Below, one piece after another: positions 44,812 to 52,375 of a DNA stretch of 64,000 bases. The stretch is from Arthrobacter bambusae (lineage in GTDB: Bacteria; Actinomycetota; Actinomycetes; Actinomycetales; Micrococcaceae). A program made the position numbers and the translations under genes. The number at the start of each line of letters is the position of its first letter. Position 1 is the stretch's first letter. The notes beneath the pieces were generated by a model. It made no database searches. It worked only from the letters and a program-made list of their open reading frames with translations, and was not told where the DNA came from. The stretch lies in assembly GCF_022606295.1 (NCBI RefSeq), contig NZ_JAHHZS010000007.1:62001-126000 (forward strand), given 5' to 3'.

Positions 44812-45993
44812 GTGAAAATTTGGAGCCTGGCCGTCGTGGCCGCGACCGCGTTCGCCTATCTGGGCGCTGTGCCTGCGATGGCGGCACCTTCGGACGTTCT
44901 TGACGTGGGCGGGGTGCCCGTTGGCGTGGTGGTCGGTCCTGACGGCACTGCGTATGTCGGCAACTACGGAGCGGCCGGCGGCATCAGCGTGATACCTCCC
45001 GGAGCGGTCCGGCCATCCCGGACCATCAGCACGGGAGGGTTCACGTCAGGCCTGGCAATGGCCCCGGACAGCACCCTGTACGTCGCTGAACGAGACAGCG
45101 CCAGCAATCAGTACGACGTGGGCGTCATTCCTGCCGGCGCGACCGGTGTCGCGCGACGAATTCCGGTTTCCAGCGGGAGCCATCTGATCGCCGCCGGACC
45201 TGACGGGACGATCTATGTTCCGAACTCGTTGGAGCACACCGTGTCGGTCATCGCGCCGAACGGATCGACCGTGGACCGGACGGTACCTGTCGGAGAAGGA
45301 CCGGTGGAGGTCGCGGTCACGAGGGACGGCACCGCGTTCGTAGCAAACCAAATCGCGGGGACTGTCTCGGTCATTCCTTCCGGAGCGAGCGCCGTCTCCC
45401 GGACCATTCAGGTCAGCGCGACGTCAGGAAGCACAGAGAATCCCCACGGGATCGCCGCGGGCCCTGACGGAACAATTTATGTCACCAACATCAGTTCCAA
45501 TCAGCTCGCGGTCATCAAACCGGGCGCTGACACGGTCGCATACCGTATCTTCGTCCCGGGAGGACCCCAAGAGGCAGTCGTCGGCCAGGACGGTACCGTC
45601 TTTGTGACCACGGTCCAAGACCGCGTGTTGTCAGTCATCCCGCCGGGCGCAACAGCTGTGGGATCCGCCATCCCAACTGAGAAGAACTCCGGGCATCTGG
45701 CGGTGGCCCCGGACGGGACGCTCATCGTGACAAGCCCGGGCAGCGGTATCGGTGACGGCTCGGTGTCCCGTTACGCCGCGGTTGCCCCGGGCGCAACAAC
45801 CTCCACAGCCTCGAAACCCGCCGTCCCCGGAACGCCATCGGGCGTCGGGACTCTCAGCCCCTGGAGCATCATCACCGCAATCGGCGGCGGCGCCGCGATA
45901 GTGGCAATCGCCGTCGCGGTCTTCATCGTGGCCGCGGGACGCCGCAGGAGATCCGCCCTTGGCGACCCCAGTAAGCCTCGATCTGCAACCTAA
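44812..45993 (+). CDS. Exported seven-bladed beta-propeller protein with C-terminal anchor
   Basis: A 393-residue protein starting at GTG 44812 after GGGGGA; a frame from 44743 would hide the signal peptide. The N-terminus is a signal peptide (KIWSLAVVAATAFAYLGAVPAMAA). About seven repeats follow, each containing a PDGT-(I/A/L)YV-type strand (GPDGTAYVGN, GPDGTIYVPN, TRDGTAFVAN, GPDGTIYVTN, GQDGTVFVTT and others), as in YncE/YVTN propellers. A C-terminal helix (WSIITAIGGGAAIVAIAVAVFIVAAG) and an RRRR stop-transfer anchor it in the membrane with the propeller outside. Role unknown; it may bind a protein or cell-wall partner. Confidence 0.8.
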   Translation: MKIWSLAVVAATAFAYLGAVPAMAAPSDVLDVGGVPVGVVVGPDGTAYVGNYGAAGGISVIPPGAVRPSRTISTGGFTSGLAMAPDSTLYVAERDSASNQYDVGVIPAGATGVARRIPVSSGSHLIAAGPDGTIYVPNSLEHTVSVIAPNGSTVDRTVPVGEGPVEVAVTRDGTAFVANQIAGTVSVIPSGASAVSRTIQVSATSGSTENPHGIAAGPDGTIYVTNISSNQLAVIKPGADTVAYRIFVPGGPQEAVVGQDGTVFVTTVQDRVLSVIPPGATAVGSAIPTEKNSGHLAVAPDGTLIVTSPGSGIGDGSVSRYAAVAPGATTSTASKPAVPGTPSGVGTLSPWSIITAIGGGAAIVAIAVAVFIVAAGRRRRSALGDPSKPRSAT

Positions 45994-46049
45994 GGGTTGC
46001 TCTTTCTTTCAGTTACTGCAACCCTTTAGTTGCAGTAACTGAAAGAAAG
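45985..46049 (+). promoter_or_regulatory. Nested perfect inverted repeats covering the ribosome site of the SRPBCC-ArsR operon
   Basis: Arms 46002-46021 and 46030-46049 are exact 20-base complements around an 8-base loop (CCCTTTAG). The right arm contains GAAAGAAAG, the ribosome site of the ATG at 46060, so the hairpin would hide it in RNA. A smaller inverted repeat, GCAACC/GGTTGC (45985-46000), overlaps the upstream stop codon, and GCAACC recurs in the loop region. As DNA the repeats CAGTTACTG/CAGTAACTG could be the ArsR-type operator; as RNA they could end the upstream message. Confidence 0.7.
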
Positions 46050-46059
46050 GACCAGAATC

Positions 46060-46542
46060 ATGACTATGACTGCAAACCAGGCCTCCGTCGTCGACGCCGG
46101 CGAATTCACCGTGAGGCGCACCATCACCATCGCGGCACCCATCGAGAAGGTGTGGGCTGCGATCACCGAAGCCGAGCACATTGCGCGCTGGTTCGGACAA
46201 ACCGCCGTCCTTGACGAGGTGGCCGTTGGAGGCCGCGGTGTCTTTTCTTTCGAGGGATACGGCGCCTTCCCGGTGCTGATCGAGGAACTCGACCCGCCGC
46301 GAACGATCGCCTACCGCTGGAGCAACGACGACGCGCGCGGCACCCGGCCGGCCGAGGTCGACCCTGACCACTCGACCGTGTTCCGCTTCACGCTTGAAGT
46401 GCTCGACGGCGGAACGCAACTCACCGTCGTCGAGACCGGCTTCGACACGACGAGCGATCCGGCCTTCAACATGGAGAGCCACCGCCAAGGCTGGGACTCG
46501 GAGTTGGACGAACTGGCCGCTTATGTCGAGGGTGGGTCGTGA
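46060..46542 (+). CDS. SRPBCC/AHSA1 domain protein paired with ArsR
   Basis: A 160-residue soluble protein: TVRRTITIAAPIEKVWAAITEAEHIARWFG at residues 14-43 is the AHSA1/START-like N-terminus, and LEVLDGGTQLTVVETGFD near 113-130 the core sheet. Its stop overlaps the ArsR-type gene as GTGA. SRPBCC-ArsR pairs are common in actinobacteria, and the ArsR member often lacks metal cysteines, as here. Ligand unknown. Confidence 0.88.
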   Translation: MTMTANQASVVDAGEFTVRRTITIAAPIEKVWAAITEAEHIARWFGQTAVLDEVAVGGRGVFSFEGYGAFPVLIEELDPPRTIAYRWSNDDARGTRPAEVDPDHSTVFRFTLEVLDGGTQLTVVETGFDTTSDPAFNMESHRQGWDSELDELAAYVEGGS

Positions 46543-46856
46543 CCACGAGCACCCTGGTTCCAGTATTCGCCGCGCTCGGAGACGAGACGAGGTGGAGCAT
46601 TCTGGCTGCCCTCGGCGAAGGCGACGCATCGGCGTCGGCCCTCGCCGGGCGGCTCCCGGTAACGCGACAAGCCATCGCCAAGCACCTCGCCGTGCTGCAG
46701 GAGGCCGGGCTCGTTGAATCGCTGCGCGTGGGCCGCGAACTGCGCTACAGGGTGCTCGGCTCGCAACTGAGCGAAACGGCACGCAACCTCGACCGCATCG
46801 GCGCCGAATGGGACCGCCGCCTGTCCACTATCAAGCAGATCGCGGAAGGACTGTAG
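46539..46856 (+). CDS. ArsR-type winged-helix regulator
   Basis: A 105-residue winged-helix protein: PVFAALGDETRWSILAALGEGDASASALAGRLPVTRQAIAKHLAVLQEAGLV is the full ArsR DNA-binding region. There are no cysteines, so it does not sense metals through the classical ELCVCDL motif. Translationally coupled to the SRPBCC gene and most likely its autoregulator, acting at the inverted repeats 45985-46049. Confidence 0.9.
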   Translation: MTTSTLVPVFAALGDETRWSILAALGEGDASASALAGRLPVTRQAIAKHLAVLQEAGLVESLRVGRELRYRVLGSQLSETARNLDRIGAEWDRRLSTIKQIAEGL

Positions 46857-46875
46857 TTCTTCGGAGCAGAGTGCT

Positions 46876-47190
46876 CTACGTCGAACGCCGGTTGCGCGCC
46901 TGGTGCGCCAACTGGATGAAGCCATAGATGAAGACGGCCTCGATAAGCACCATCAACGCCAGCCAGAGCACCTCGCCCGTGCCGATGAAGTCGATGATCC
47001 CGACGAGGACAAGCACGGTGCCAAGGACCAGCGCGTAGACGGCGAAACCCAGGGCCACTCGTGCGCTCCGCACGCCCGTGCGGAAGCCAAAGCCCAAGGG
47101 TTCTCCTCCGGGATAGCCTTGGACGCGATCGTGTCCTGCGGGCTTGAGCCTGTCGAACTCATCCCAAGGATCCTGATCCTGATCGGCCAT
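46876..47190 (-). CDS. Small membrane protein, hypothetical
   Basis: A 104-residue protein from ATG 47190. The first 45 residues are polar (MADQDQDPWDEFDRLKPAGHDRVQGY), followed by two hydrophobic helices (about 46-68 and 72-92) and a basic end. It converges with the ArsR-type gene. No family was recognised. Confidence 0.6.
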   Translation of the reverse strand: MADQDQDPWDEFDRLKPAGHDRVQGYPGGEPLGFGFRTGVRSARVALGFAVYALVLGTVLVLVGIIDFIGTGEVLWLALMVLIEAVFIYGFIQLAHQARNRRST

Positions 47191-47297
47191 GGCTCCATTA
47201 TCCCGCGAATGGGGCCGGGTGGCTTGGGGCTTCGTCACCGTGTCAAGGCGTGGCCACATGCGTCACATTCGGGAAACGCTCGGGAAGGCCGTGAACA

Positions 47298-48125
47298 ATG
47301 GGGGCCATGATGCCCGAAGAAGTCACCGCTAGCCCGCGGGCCAAGGACACCGTAGCTGTTGGCGATCAACTGCAAAACGCCGTCTCACGAGCCTCCGCCT
47401 CGAAAGTACCCGAGGTCACCGTCTTGTTCTGGGTCGTGAAGATCCTCACTACCGGGATGGGCGAAACGACGTCCGATTTCCTGGTGCACCGATTCGAACC
47501 CGAGATCGCCCTGGGCCTCGGGTTCGCGGCATTGGCGATTTCGCTGGTCCTGCAGTTCCGCGTCCGCCGGTACATCCCCTGGGTGTATTGGACCGCCGTC
47601 GCGATGGTCAGCGTGTTCGGGACCATGGCTGCCGACGCAGTCCACGTCGGACTTGGCGTCCCCTATCTGGCGTCGACCCTCTTCTTCACCGTGGCGCTCG
47701 CTGTCGTCTTCCTGCTTTGGCACCGGAGCGAGAAGACCCTCTCCATCCACAGCATCACCACCCGGCGTCGGGAGCTTTTCTACTGGGCTGCGGTGCTGAC
47801 CACGTTCGCGCTCGGAACGGCGACCGGAGACCTGACCGCCTACTCGCTGGGCCTGGGCTACCTTGCCTCGGGCATCATGTTCGCGGTTGTCATCGCCATC
47901 CCGGCGCTGGCCCACTGGCGTCGCCTGCTGGCGGCGATCCCCGCCTTCTGGTTCGCGTACATCCTGACCCGTCCCTTGGGGGCGTCCTTCTCTGACTGGA
48001 CCGCTGTTTCCCCTGACCGAGGGGGACTCGACTGGGGCACCGGCCCCGTCAGCCTGGCCCTCGCTGCGGCGATAGCCGTCCTCGTCACGTTCCTGACCAT
48101 CAAGTGGAAGCGTGCCGAAAAGTAG
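47298..48125 (+). CDS. Multi-pass membrane protein (COG4705-like)
   Basis: A 275-residue protein with about seven to eight hydrophobic helices. Related polar motifs recur within helices: TTGMGETTSDFL near residue 50-61, TMAADAVHVG near 108-117, LGTATGDLTAYSLG near 171-184 and RPLGASFSDW near 223-232. Each pairs a small-residue stretch with an acidic residue, which suggests an internally repeated transporter-like or metal-binding fold, as in the COG4705 membrane-anchored proteins. Function unknown. The long polar N-terminus (1-45) makes the start uncertain: the GTG/ATG cluster at 47298-47310 allows shorter forms. Confidence 0.75.
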   Translation: MGAMMPEEVTASPRAKDTVAVGDQLQNAVSRASASKVPEVTVLFWVVKILTTGMGETTSDFLVHRFEPEIALGLGFAALAISLVLQFRVRRYIPWVYWTAVAMVSVFGTMAADAVHVGLGVPYLASTLFFTVALAVVFLLWHRSEKTLSIHSITTRRRELFYWAAVLTTFALGTATGDLTAYSLGLGYLASGIMFAVVIAIPALAHWRRLLAAIPAFWFAYILTRPLGASFSDWTAVSPDRGGLDWGTGPVSLALAAAIAVLVTFLTIKWKRAEK

Positions 48126-48289
48126 GGATTTCCGGCTTCTTATGGTTGTTCGTATGTCCTGACATATTTGCGTTAATTCTGTCTGCGGTTCACCACGGAT
48201 TCATGGGGGAAGACCCGCTCCTTCACCTTGCCCTTGGAAGGTAGTTCCTGCACTTGGGGGACTTTTCGAGACAAGATGAAGGAACACCC

Positions 48290-49450
48290 ATGACCAACCG
48301 CTTTCTAGCAGCGGCCGCCGTCGCCGTCGTTGCAGCCACCGCTGTGACCGGCTGCGCGCAAAGCAGTACTGCTTCGGCGCAGAACAATGGCGCCAGCGCA
48401 TCTCCGGACAAGACGATCACCGTGTTCATCAGCGGGGACACGAACGTCCAGAACTTGTGGGAAAAGAGCCTCGTTCCCGCCTTCGAGAAGGCCAACCCCG
48501 GCTACAACGTGAAGGTCACCCTCGATCTGCACGGCGAGCACGATGCCCAGACCCTGGCGAAACTGACCAGCGCCACGGAGCAGAACAAGGAACCTGATTT
48601 CGACCTCGTGGACGGCGGCTTTGTCTCCAAGGCCTCTGCGGCCAATCTGCTGACCTCCGTGAGCTCGCAGACGATTCCGGCACTGAACGATGTACCGCAG
48701 GATGTCATCAAGGCCGGCGGCACCGGTGGCATCCCGTACCGCGGCTCCGCGGTGCTCCTCGCATATGACACCAAGACAGTTGCCACTCCGCCGAAGACCC
48801 TCGACGATCTGCTCGCCTGGATCAAGGCAAACCCGGGCAAGTTCACCTACAACTCGCCCAAGTCGGGAGGGTCCGGTGGCGCATTCGTTGCCACGGTCCT
48901 GGACAAGTTCGTTCCCGCCGACGCCCGCGCCAAGATGACGGTGGGCTACGAGAAGGACCTCGAGAAGTACTGGGACCAGGGCTTCGCGACGTTGAAGGAC
49001 CTCAACTCATCCGTCTTCCAGAGCGGTGTCTACCCCAACGGCAACCAGCAGACCCTTGACCTGCTCGCCAAGGGACAGATCTCCATGGCCCCGGTGTGGT
49101 CCGACCAGTTCATCACCGGCCTGACCAATGGCCAGATCCCGTCCACCGTGAAGGCCACGCAGATCAGCAACCCGTCCTTCACCGGCGGTGCCGCCTACCT
49201 CGGCATTCCCAAGTCCTCGCCCCGCCAGGAAGCGGCACTGAAGCTTGCCAACTTCGTCCTCTCTCCGGACGCGCAGACCATGATCATCAAGGACATGTCC
49301 GGTTTCCCGGCCATCAGCCTGGACAAACTGCCGGCTGACGTGAAGGACAAGTTCAAGGACGCAGACACCAACAACCTGCGCAAGGGCTACTTCGACCAGA
49401 TGGGCAAAGACCTGAACAACCTCTGGGACCAGAAGGTTCCCGGCCAGTGA
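48290..49450 (+). CDS. ABC importer substrate-binding lipoprotein (family 1/6 type)
   Basis: A 386-residue extracellular binding protein from ATG 48290. The lipobox VTGC lies near residue 17-20. The mature part resembles iron/polyamine/2-aminoethylphosphonate-type binding proteins (KTITVFISGDTNVQNLWEKSLVPAFEKANPG; later VWSDQFITGLTNGQIP). It heads a five-gene operon with two permeases, an ATPase and a fused phosphodiesterase-phosphatase. The ligand is therefore probably a glycerophosphodiester or related phosphorylated compound. Confidence 0.9.
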   Translation: MTNRFLAAAAVAVVAATAVTGCAQSSTASAQNNGASASPDKTITVFISGDTNVQNLWEKSLVPAFEKANPGYNVKVTLDLHGEHDAQTLAKLTSATEQNKEPDFDLVDGGFVSKASAANLLTSVSSQTIPALNDVPQDVIKAGGTGGIPYRGSAVLLAYDTKTVATPPKTLDDLLAWIKANPGKFTYNSPKSGGSGGAFVATVLDKFVPADARAKMTVGYEKDLEKYWDQGFATLKDLNSSVFQSGVYPNGNQQTLDLLAKGQISMAPVWSDQFITGLTNGQIPSTVKATQISNPSFTGGAAYLGIPKSSPRQEAALKLANFVLSPDAQTMIIKDMSGFPAISLDKLPADVKDKFKDADTNNLRKGYFDQMGKDLNNLWDQKVPGQ

Positions 49451-50409
49451 CAACCACGCTTCACAAGCCGGCGGAACTGGAACAAACAGTTCCGCCGGCC
49501 CGTACCACGCGCCCTAAGCGCCTGGGCCAGCGCGCCGTCGGATTCTTCATGGCCCTGCCGCCGATCCTGCTGATCGCGATCTTCGTCGGCTTCCCGATCG
49601 TGCTTGCCTTCGGCTTCAGCATCGGCCTCACCGGTGGGTTGAACCACACCATTGCCACCATTGGCCAGAACGTGCACGAGGCGGACTCATGGTGGGGAAC
49701 GCTGGCGGCATACCAGGAGATGTTCACCAACAAGCGTTTCCTCGGAGACCTTCTGGTCACGGTCATCGTGACGCTGGCCAGCACGGCAACGGTCATCTTC
49801 CTGGCCCTCGGCATTGGGCTCTACCTCAAGCTCAAGGGCGGTCGAATGGCCCGGCTCCTCTCCGGACTGGCGATCGTGCCGCTGTTCATCCCGGTGGTCA
49901 TCGCCTCGTGGGCGATCCTGACCTTCTACTCCGGCACGGGTTTCCTGCGGAGCGTTTTTGCCCTGTTCGGGCTTGACTTCCCGGTATGGGCTTTCACCAT
50001 GGTCACGGTCATCATCGGCTCGGTCTGGACGTCGCTTCCGTTCGCCGTGCTCATGGTCTCCTCCGGACTGCAGTCCGTGCCGAACGCCATGATCGAAGCA
50101 GCCCGCGACGCCGGTGCCGGCTCCTTGCGCACGATCGTCTCGGTGATCGTTCCCATGGCGGCAGTTCCCATCATCATCGCGACGACGTTTACGGCCATTG
50201 GAATTGTTGGCTCGTTCACGGTGCCGTACTTCACCGGGCCCAATTCACCGAACATGCTCGGAGTGGACATGTCCAACTACTTCTCTGCCTTCAACCAGCC
50301 CCAGCAGTCCGCGGTCATGGCCTTCACTGTCTTCCTGATCGCTTCCGGAATCGCCGCGCTCTACGTGTGGGCAAACTTCCGCTCGGCCAAGGAACAGGGG
50401 AAAGCCTGA
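49447..50409 (+). CDS. ABC importer permease 1 (glycerophosphodiester-type operon)
   Basis: A 320-residue inner membrane protein with six or more helices (first AVGFFMALPPILLIAIFVGFPIVLAF). The coupling loop EAARDAGAGSLRTI near residue 217-230 matches the EAA motif of MalF/PotB-type permeases. Its GTG overlaps the binding-protein stop, and its stop overlaps the second permease as TGATG. Confidence 0.92.
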   Translation: MTTTLHKPAELEQTVPPARTTRPKRLGQRAVGFFMALPPILLIAIFVGFPIVLAFGFSIGLTGGLNHTIATIGQNVHEADSWWGTLAAYQEMFTNKRFLGDLLVTVIVTLASTATVIFLALGIGLYLKLKGGRMARLLSGLAIVPLFIPVVIASWAILTFYSGTGFLRSVFALFGLDFPVWAFTMVTVIIGSVWTSLPFAVLMVSSGLQSVPNAMIEAARDAGAGSLRTIVSVIVPMAAVPIIIATTFTAIGIVGSFTVPYFTGPNSPNMLGVDMSNYFSAFNQPQQSAVMAFTVFLIASGIAALYVWANFRSAKEQGKA

Positions 50410-51260
50410 TGGCTGTCACTACTGCCTCACGCACCCGCCGGCCGCTCACGCTGGGCTCGATTGTGCGCGGTGCCGTCGTGGGCCTGTTCGTGGTCCTTAT
50501 GGTCGTGTTCATCCTCGGCCCCCTGCTCTGGCTGGGCGTCCGCGCCTTCGCGGGCAACTGGACCTTCCCCAACCTCCTTCCCGACGACTGGACGCTGCGC
50601 TGGTGGCAGGTGGTGGTCAACGACGGCGCGCTCGGCATCGCGGTGCAGAACTCGTTGTTCTTCGCCCCGCTGACGGTGCTCGTGTCCGCGATCATCTGCT
50701 TGCCCGCCGCCTACGCCTTCGCCCGCTTCGATTTTCCCGGCCGACGCTTCTTCCTGATCAGCCTTTTCGCGACCAACGCCTTTCCCAAGATGGGCTTGTT
50801 CGTTACCCTTGCGGCGCTCTTCTACGCCTTGAACCTGATGAACACGGTGCTGGGAATCCTCGTGGTGCACGTGCTGGGCACAGTGGTCTTCATGACGTGG
50901 ATCCCGGCTGCAGCGTTCGCTGCCGTGCCGCGGAACCTTGAGGAAGCAGCCCGCGACGCCGGAGCCTCCACATTGCGCGTGTTCGCCTCAGTGACTCTCC
51001 CCATGGCACTGCCCGGGATTATCGTCGCGGCCGTGATGTCCTTCCTGGCGTCCTTCGACGAAGCGCAAGGAACGTACTTGGTGGGTGCCCCGGCGTTCAT
51101 GACCATGCCGACCCAGATGTACAGCCTGGTGCTGAACTACCCCACCCAAGTGGCCGCCGTGTTCTCGATCCTGCTGGCCATCCCCTCCGTGGCCCTCATG
51201 CTCGCGGCGCACAAGCACATCCTCGGCGGCCAGCTCGCCGAAGGCTTCCAGATCAAATAG
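50409..51260 (+). CDS. ABC importer permease 2 (glycerophosphodiester-type operon)
   Basis: A 283-residue inner membrane protein from ATG 50409; a longer open frame upstream overlaps permease 1 and is not used. Hydrophobic helices begin at GAVVGLFVVLMVVFILGPLLWLG; the coupling loop EEAARDAGASTLRVF near residue 178-192 has the EAA motif. It pairs with permease 1. Confidence 0.92.
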   Translation: MAVTTASRTRRPLTLGSIVRGAVVGLFVVLMVVFILGPLLWLGVRAFAGNWTFPNLLPDDWTLRWWQVVVNDGALGIAVQNSLFFAPLTVLVSAIICLPAAYAFARFDFPGRRFFLISLFATNAFPKMGLFVTLAALFYALNLMNTVLGILVVHVLGTVVFMTWIPAAAFAAVPRNLEEAARDAGASTLRVFASVTLPMALPGIIVAAVMSFLASFDEAQGTYLVGAPAFMTMPTQMYSLVLNYPTQVAAVFSILLAIPSVALMLAAHKHILGGQLAEGFQIK

Positions 51261-51295
51261 CGCCCCGCGCTCAATGTCAGACAGAGAACCTACCC

Positions 51296-52375
51296 ATGAC
51301 AATCCATGAACCATTGACCGAACTGCCCGCCAGCCCCACAAAGCCGGGCACACCGGCGTCGGGCGGTGGCCTGGCCATCCGCGGCCTCCACAAGGTCCTC
51401 GGCGGCCGCACCATCATCGACAACCTCGATCTCTCGGTCAAGGAGGGCGAACTGGTGTCCTTGCTGGGGCCCTCCGGCTGCGGCAAGACGACCACGCTGC
51501 GCATGATCGCCGGCTTCCTGGAACCGGACTCCGGCTCCATCGAGGTGGAAGGCCAAGAGGTATCGCACCTCGGCGCGGAGAACCGCCCCAGCGCGATGGT
51601 GTTCCAAAACTACGCGCTGTGGCCCCACATGACCGTGGCCAAAAACGTCGGCTTCCCGCTGAAGCTCCGCAAAATGTCCAAGGCGGAGATCAAGGACAGG
51701 GTGGAAGCCGTCCTGGAGCTGGTCAGCCTTTTGCATCACAGGGATTCCAAGCCCGCCCGCATTTCCGGCGGCGAGCAGCAACGCGTGGCTTTGGCCCGGG
51801 CACTCGTTCAGGAGCCGAAGCTCTTGCTCCTGGACGAACCCTTGAGCAACCTGGACGCGAAACTGCGGGTCAAAGTGCGTGAAGACATCCGCAAGATCCA
51901 GCAGGAACTGGGCATCACCACGGTTATCGTCACCCATGACCAGGAAGAAGCGATGTCCATGTCCGACCGCATCGCCGTCATGAATGCTGGCCGGATCGAG
52001 CAATACAGCACACCGGAAGCCCTCTATGCCCGCCCGGAAACCGAGTTTGTGGCCACGTTCATCGGCAGCATGAACCGCATCGAAGGCTCGCTCAACAACG
52101 GACTTATTGCCACGGGCCCGGACATTCTCGGGATCCGACCCGAGGACGTCATCCTGGCGGACGCGCCCTTCGCGGGTGCGGTTCCGGCGACGGTCGAAAG
52201 GGTTGTCCCGCGCGGACACTTCCAGGAAGTGTACGTGCGCAGGGCCGACGCCCAGCTCCGCAGCTTTGTCAGCGGCGAGCCCATGCGGCCAGGCCAACAG
52301 CTCTATGCCGGCATCCGCAAGGCCATGACCTTCCGGGACGGACGCCTGGTAGCAGAGGCAGGTGCCTCACTGTGA
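51296..52375 (+). CDS. ABC importer ATPase (PotA/UgpC-like)
   Basis: A 359-residue ATPase. Walker A GPSGCGKTT near residue 60-68, signature ISGGEQQRVALARAL near 157-171, Walker B LLLLDEPLSNLDAKLR near 177-192 and the switch histidine in VTHDQEEAMSMSDR. The C-terminal 100 residues form a TOBE-type domain (LGIRPEDVIL). Its stop overlaps the next gene as GTGA. It drives the 48-51 kb importer. Confidence 0.93.
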   Translation: MTIHEPLTELPASPTKPGTPASGGGLAIRGLHKVLGGRTIIDNLDLSVKEGELVSLLGPSGCGKTTTLRMIAGFLEPDSGSIEVEGQEVSHLGAENRPSAMVFQNYALWPHMTVAKNVGFPLKLRKMSKAEIKDRVEAVLELVSLLHHRDSKPARISGGEQQRVALARALVQEPKLLLLDEPLSNLDAKLRVKVREDIRKIQQELGITTVIVTHDQEEAMSMSDRIAVMNAGRIEQYSTPEALYARPETEFVATFIGSMNRIEGSLNNGLIATGPDILGIRPEDVILADAPFAGAVPATVERVVPRGHFQEVYVRRADAQLRSFVSGEPMRPGQQLYAGIRKAMTFRDGRLVAEAGASL

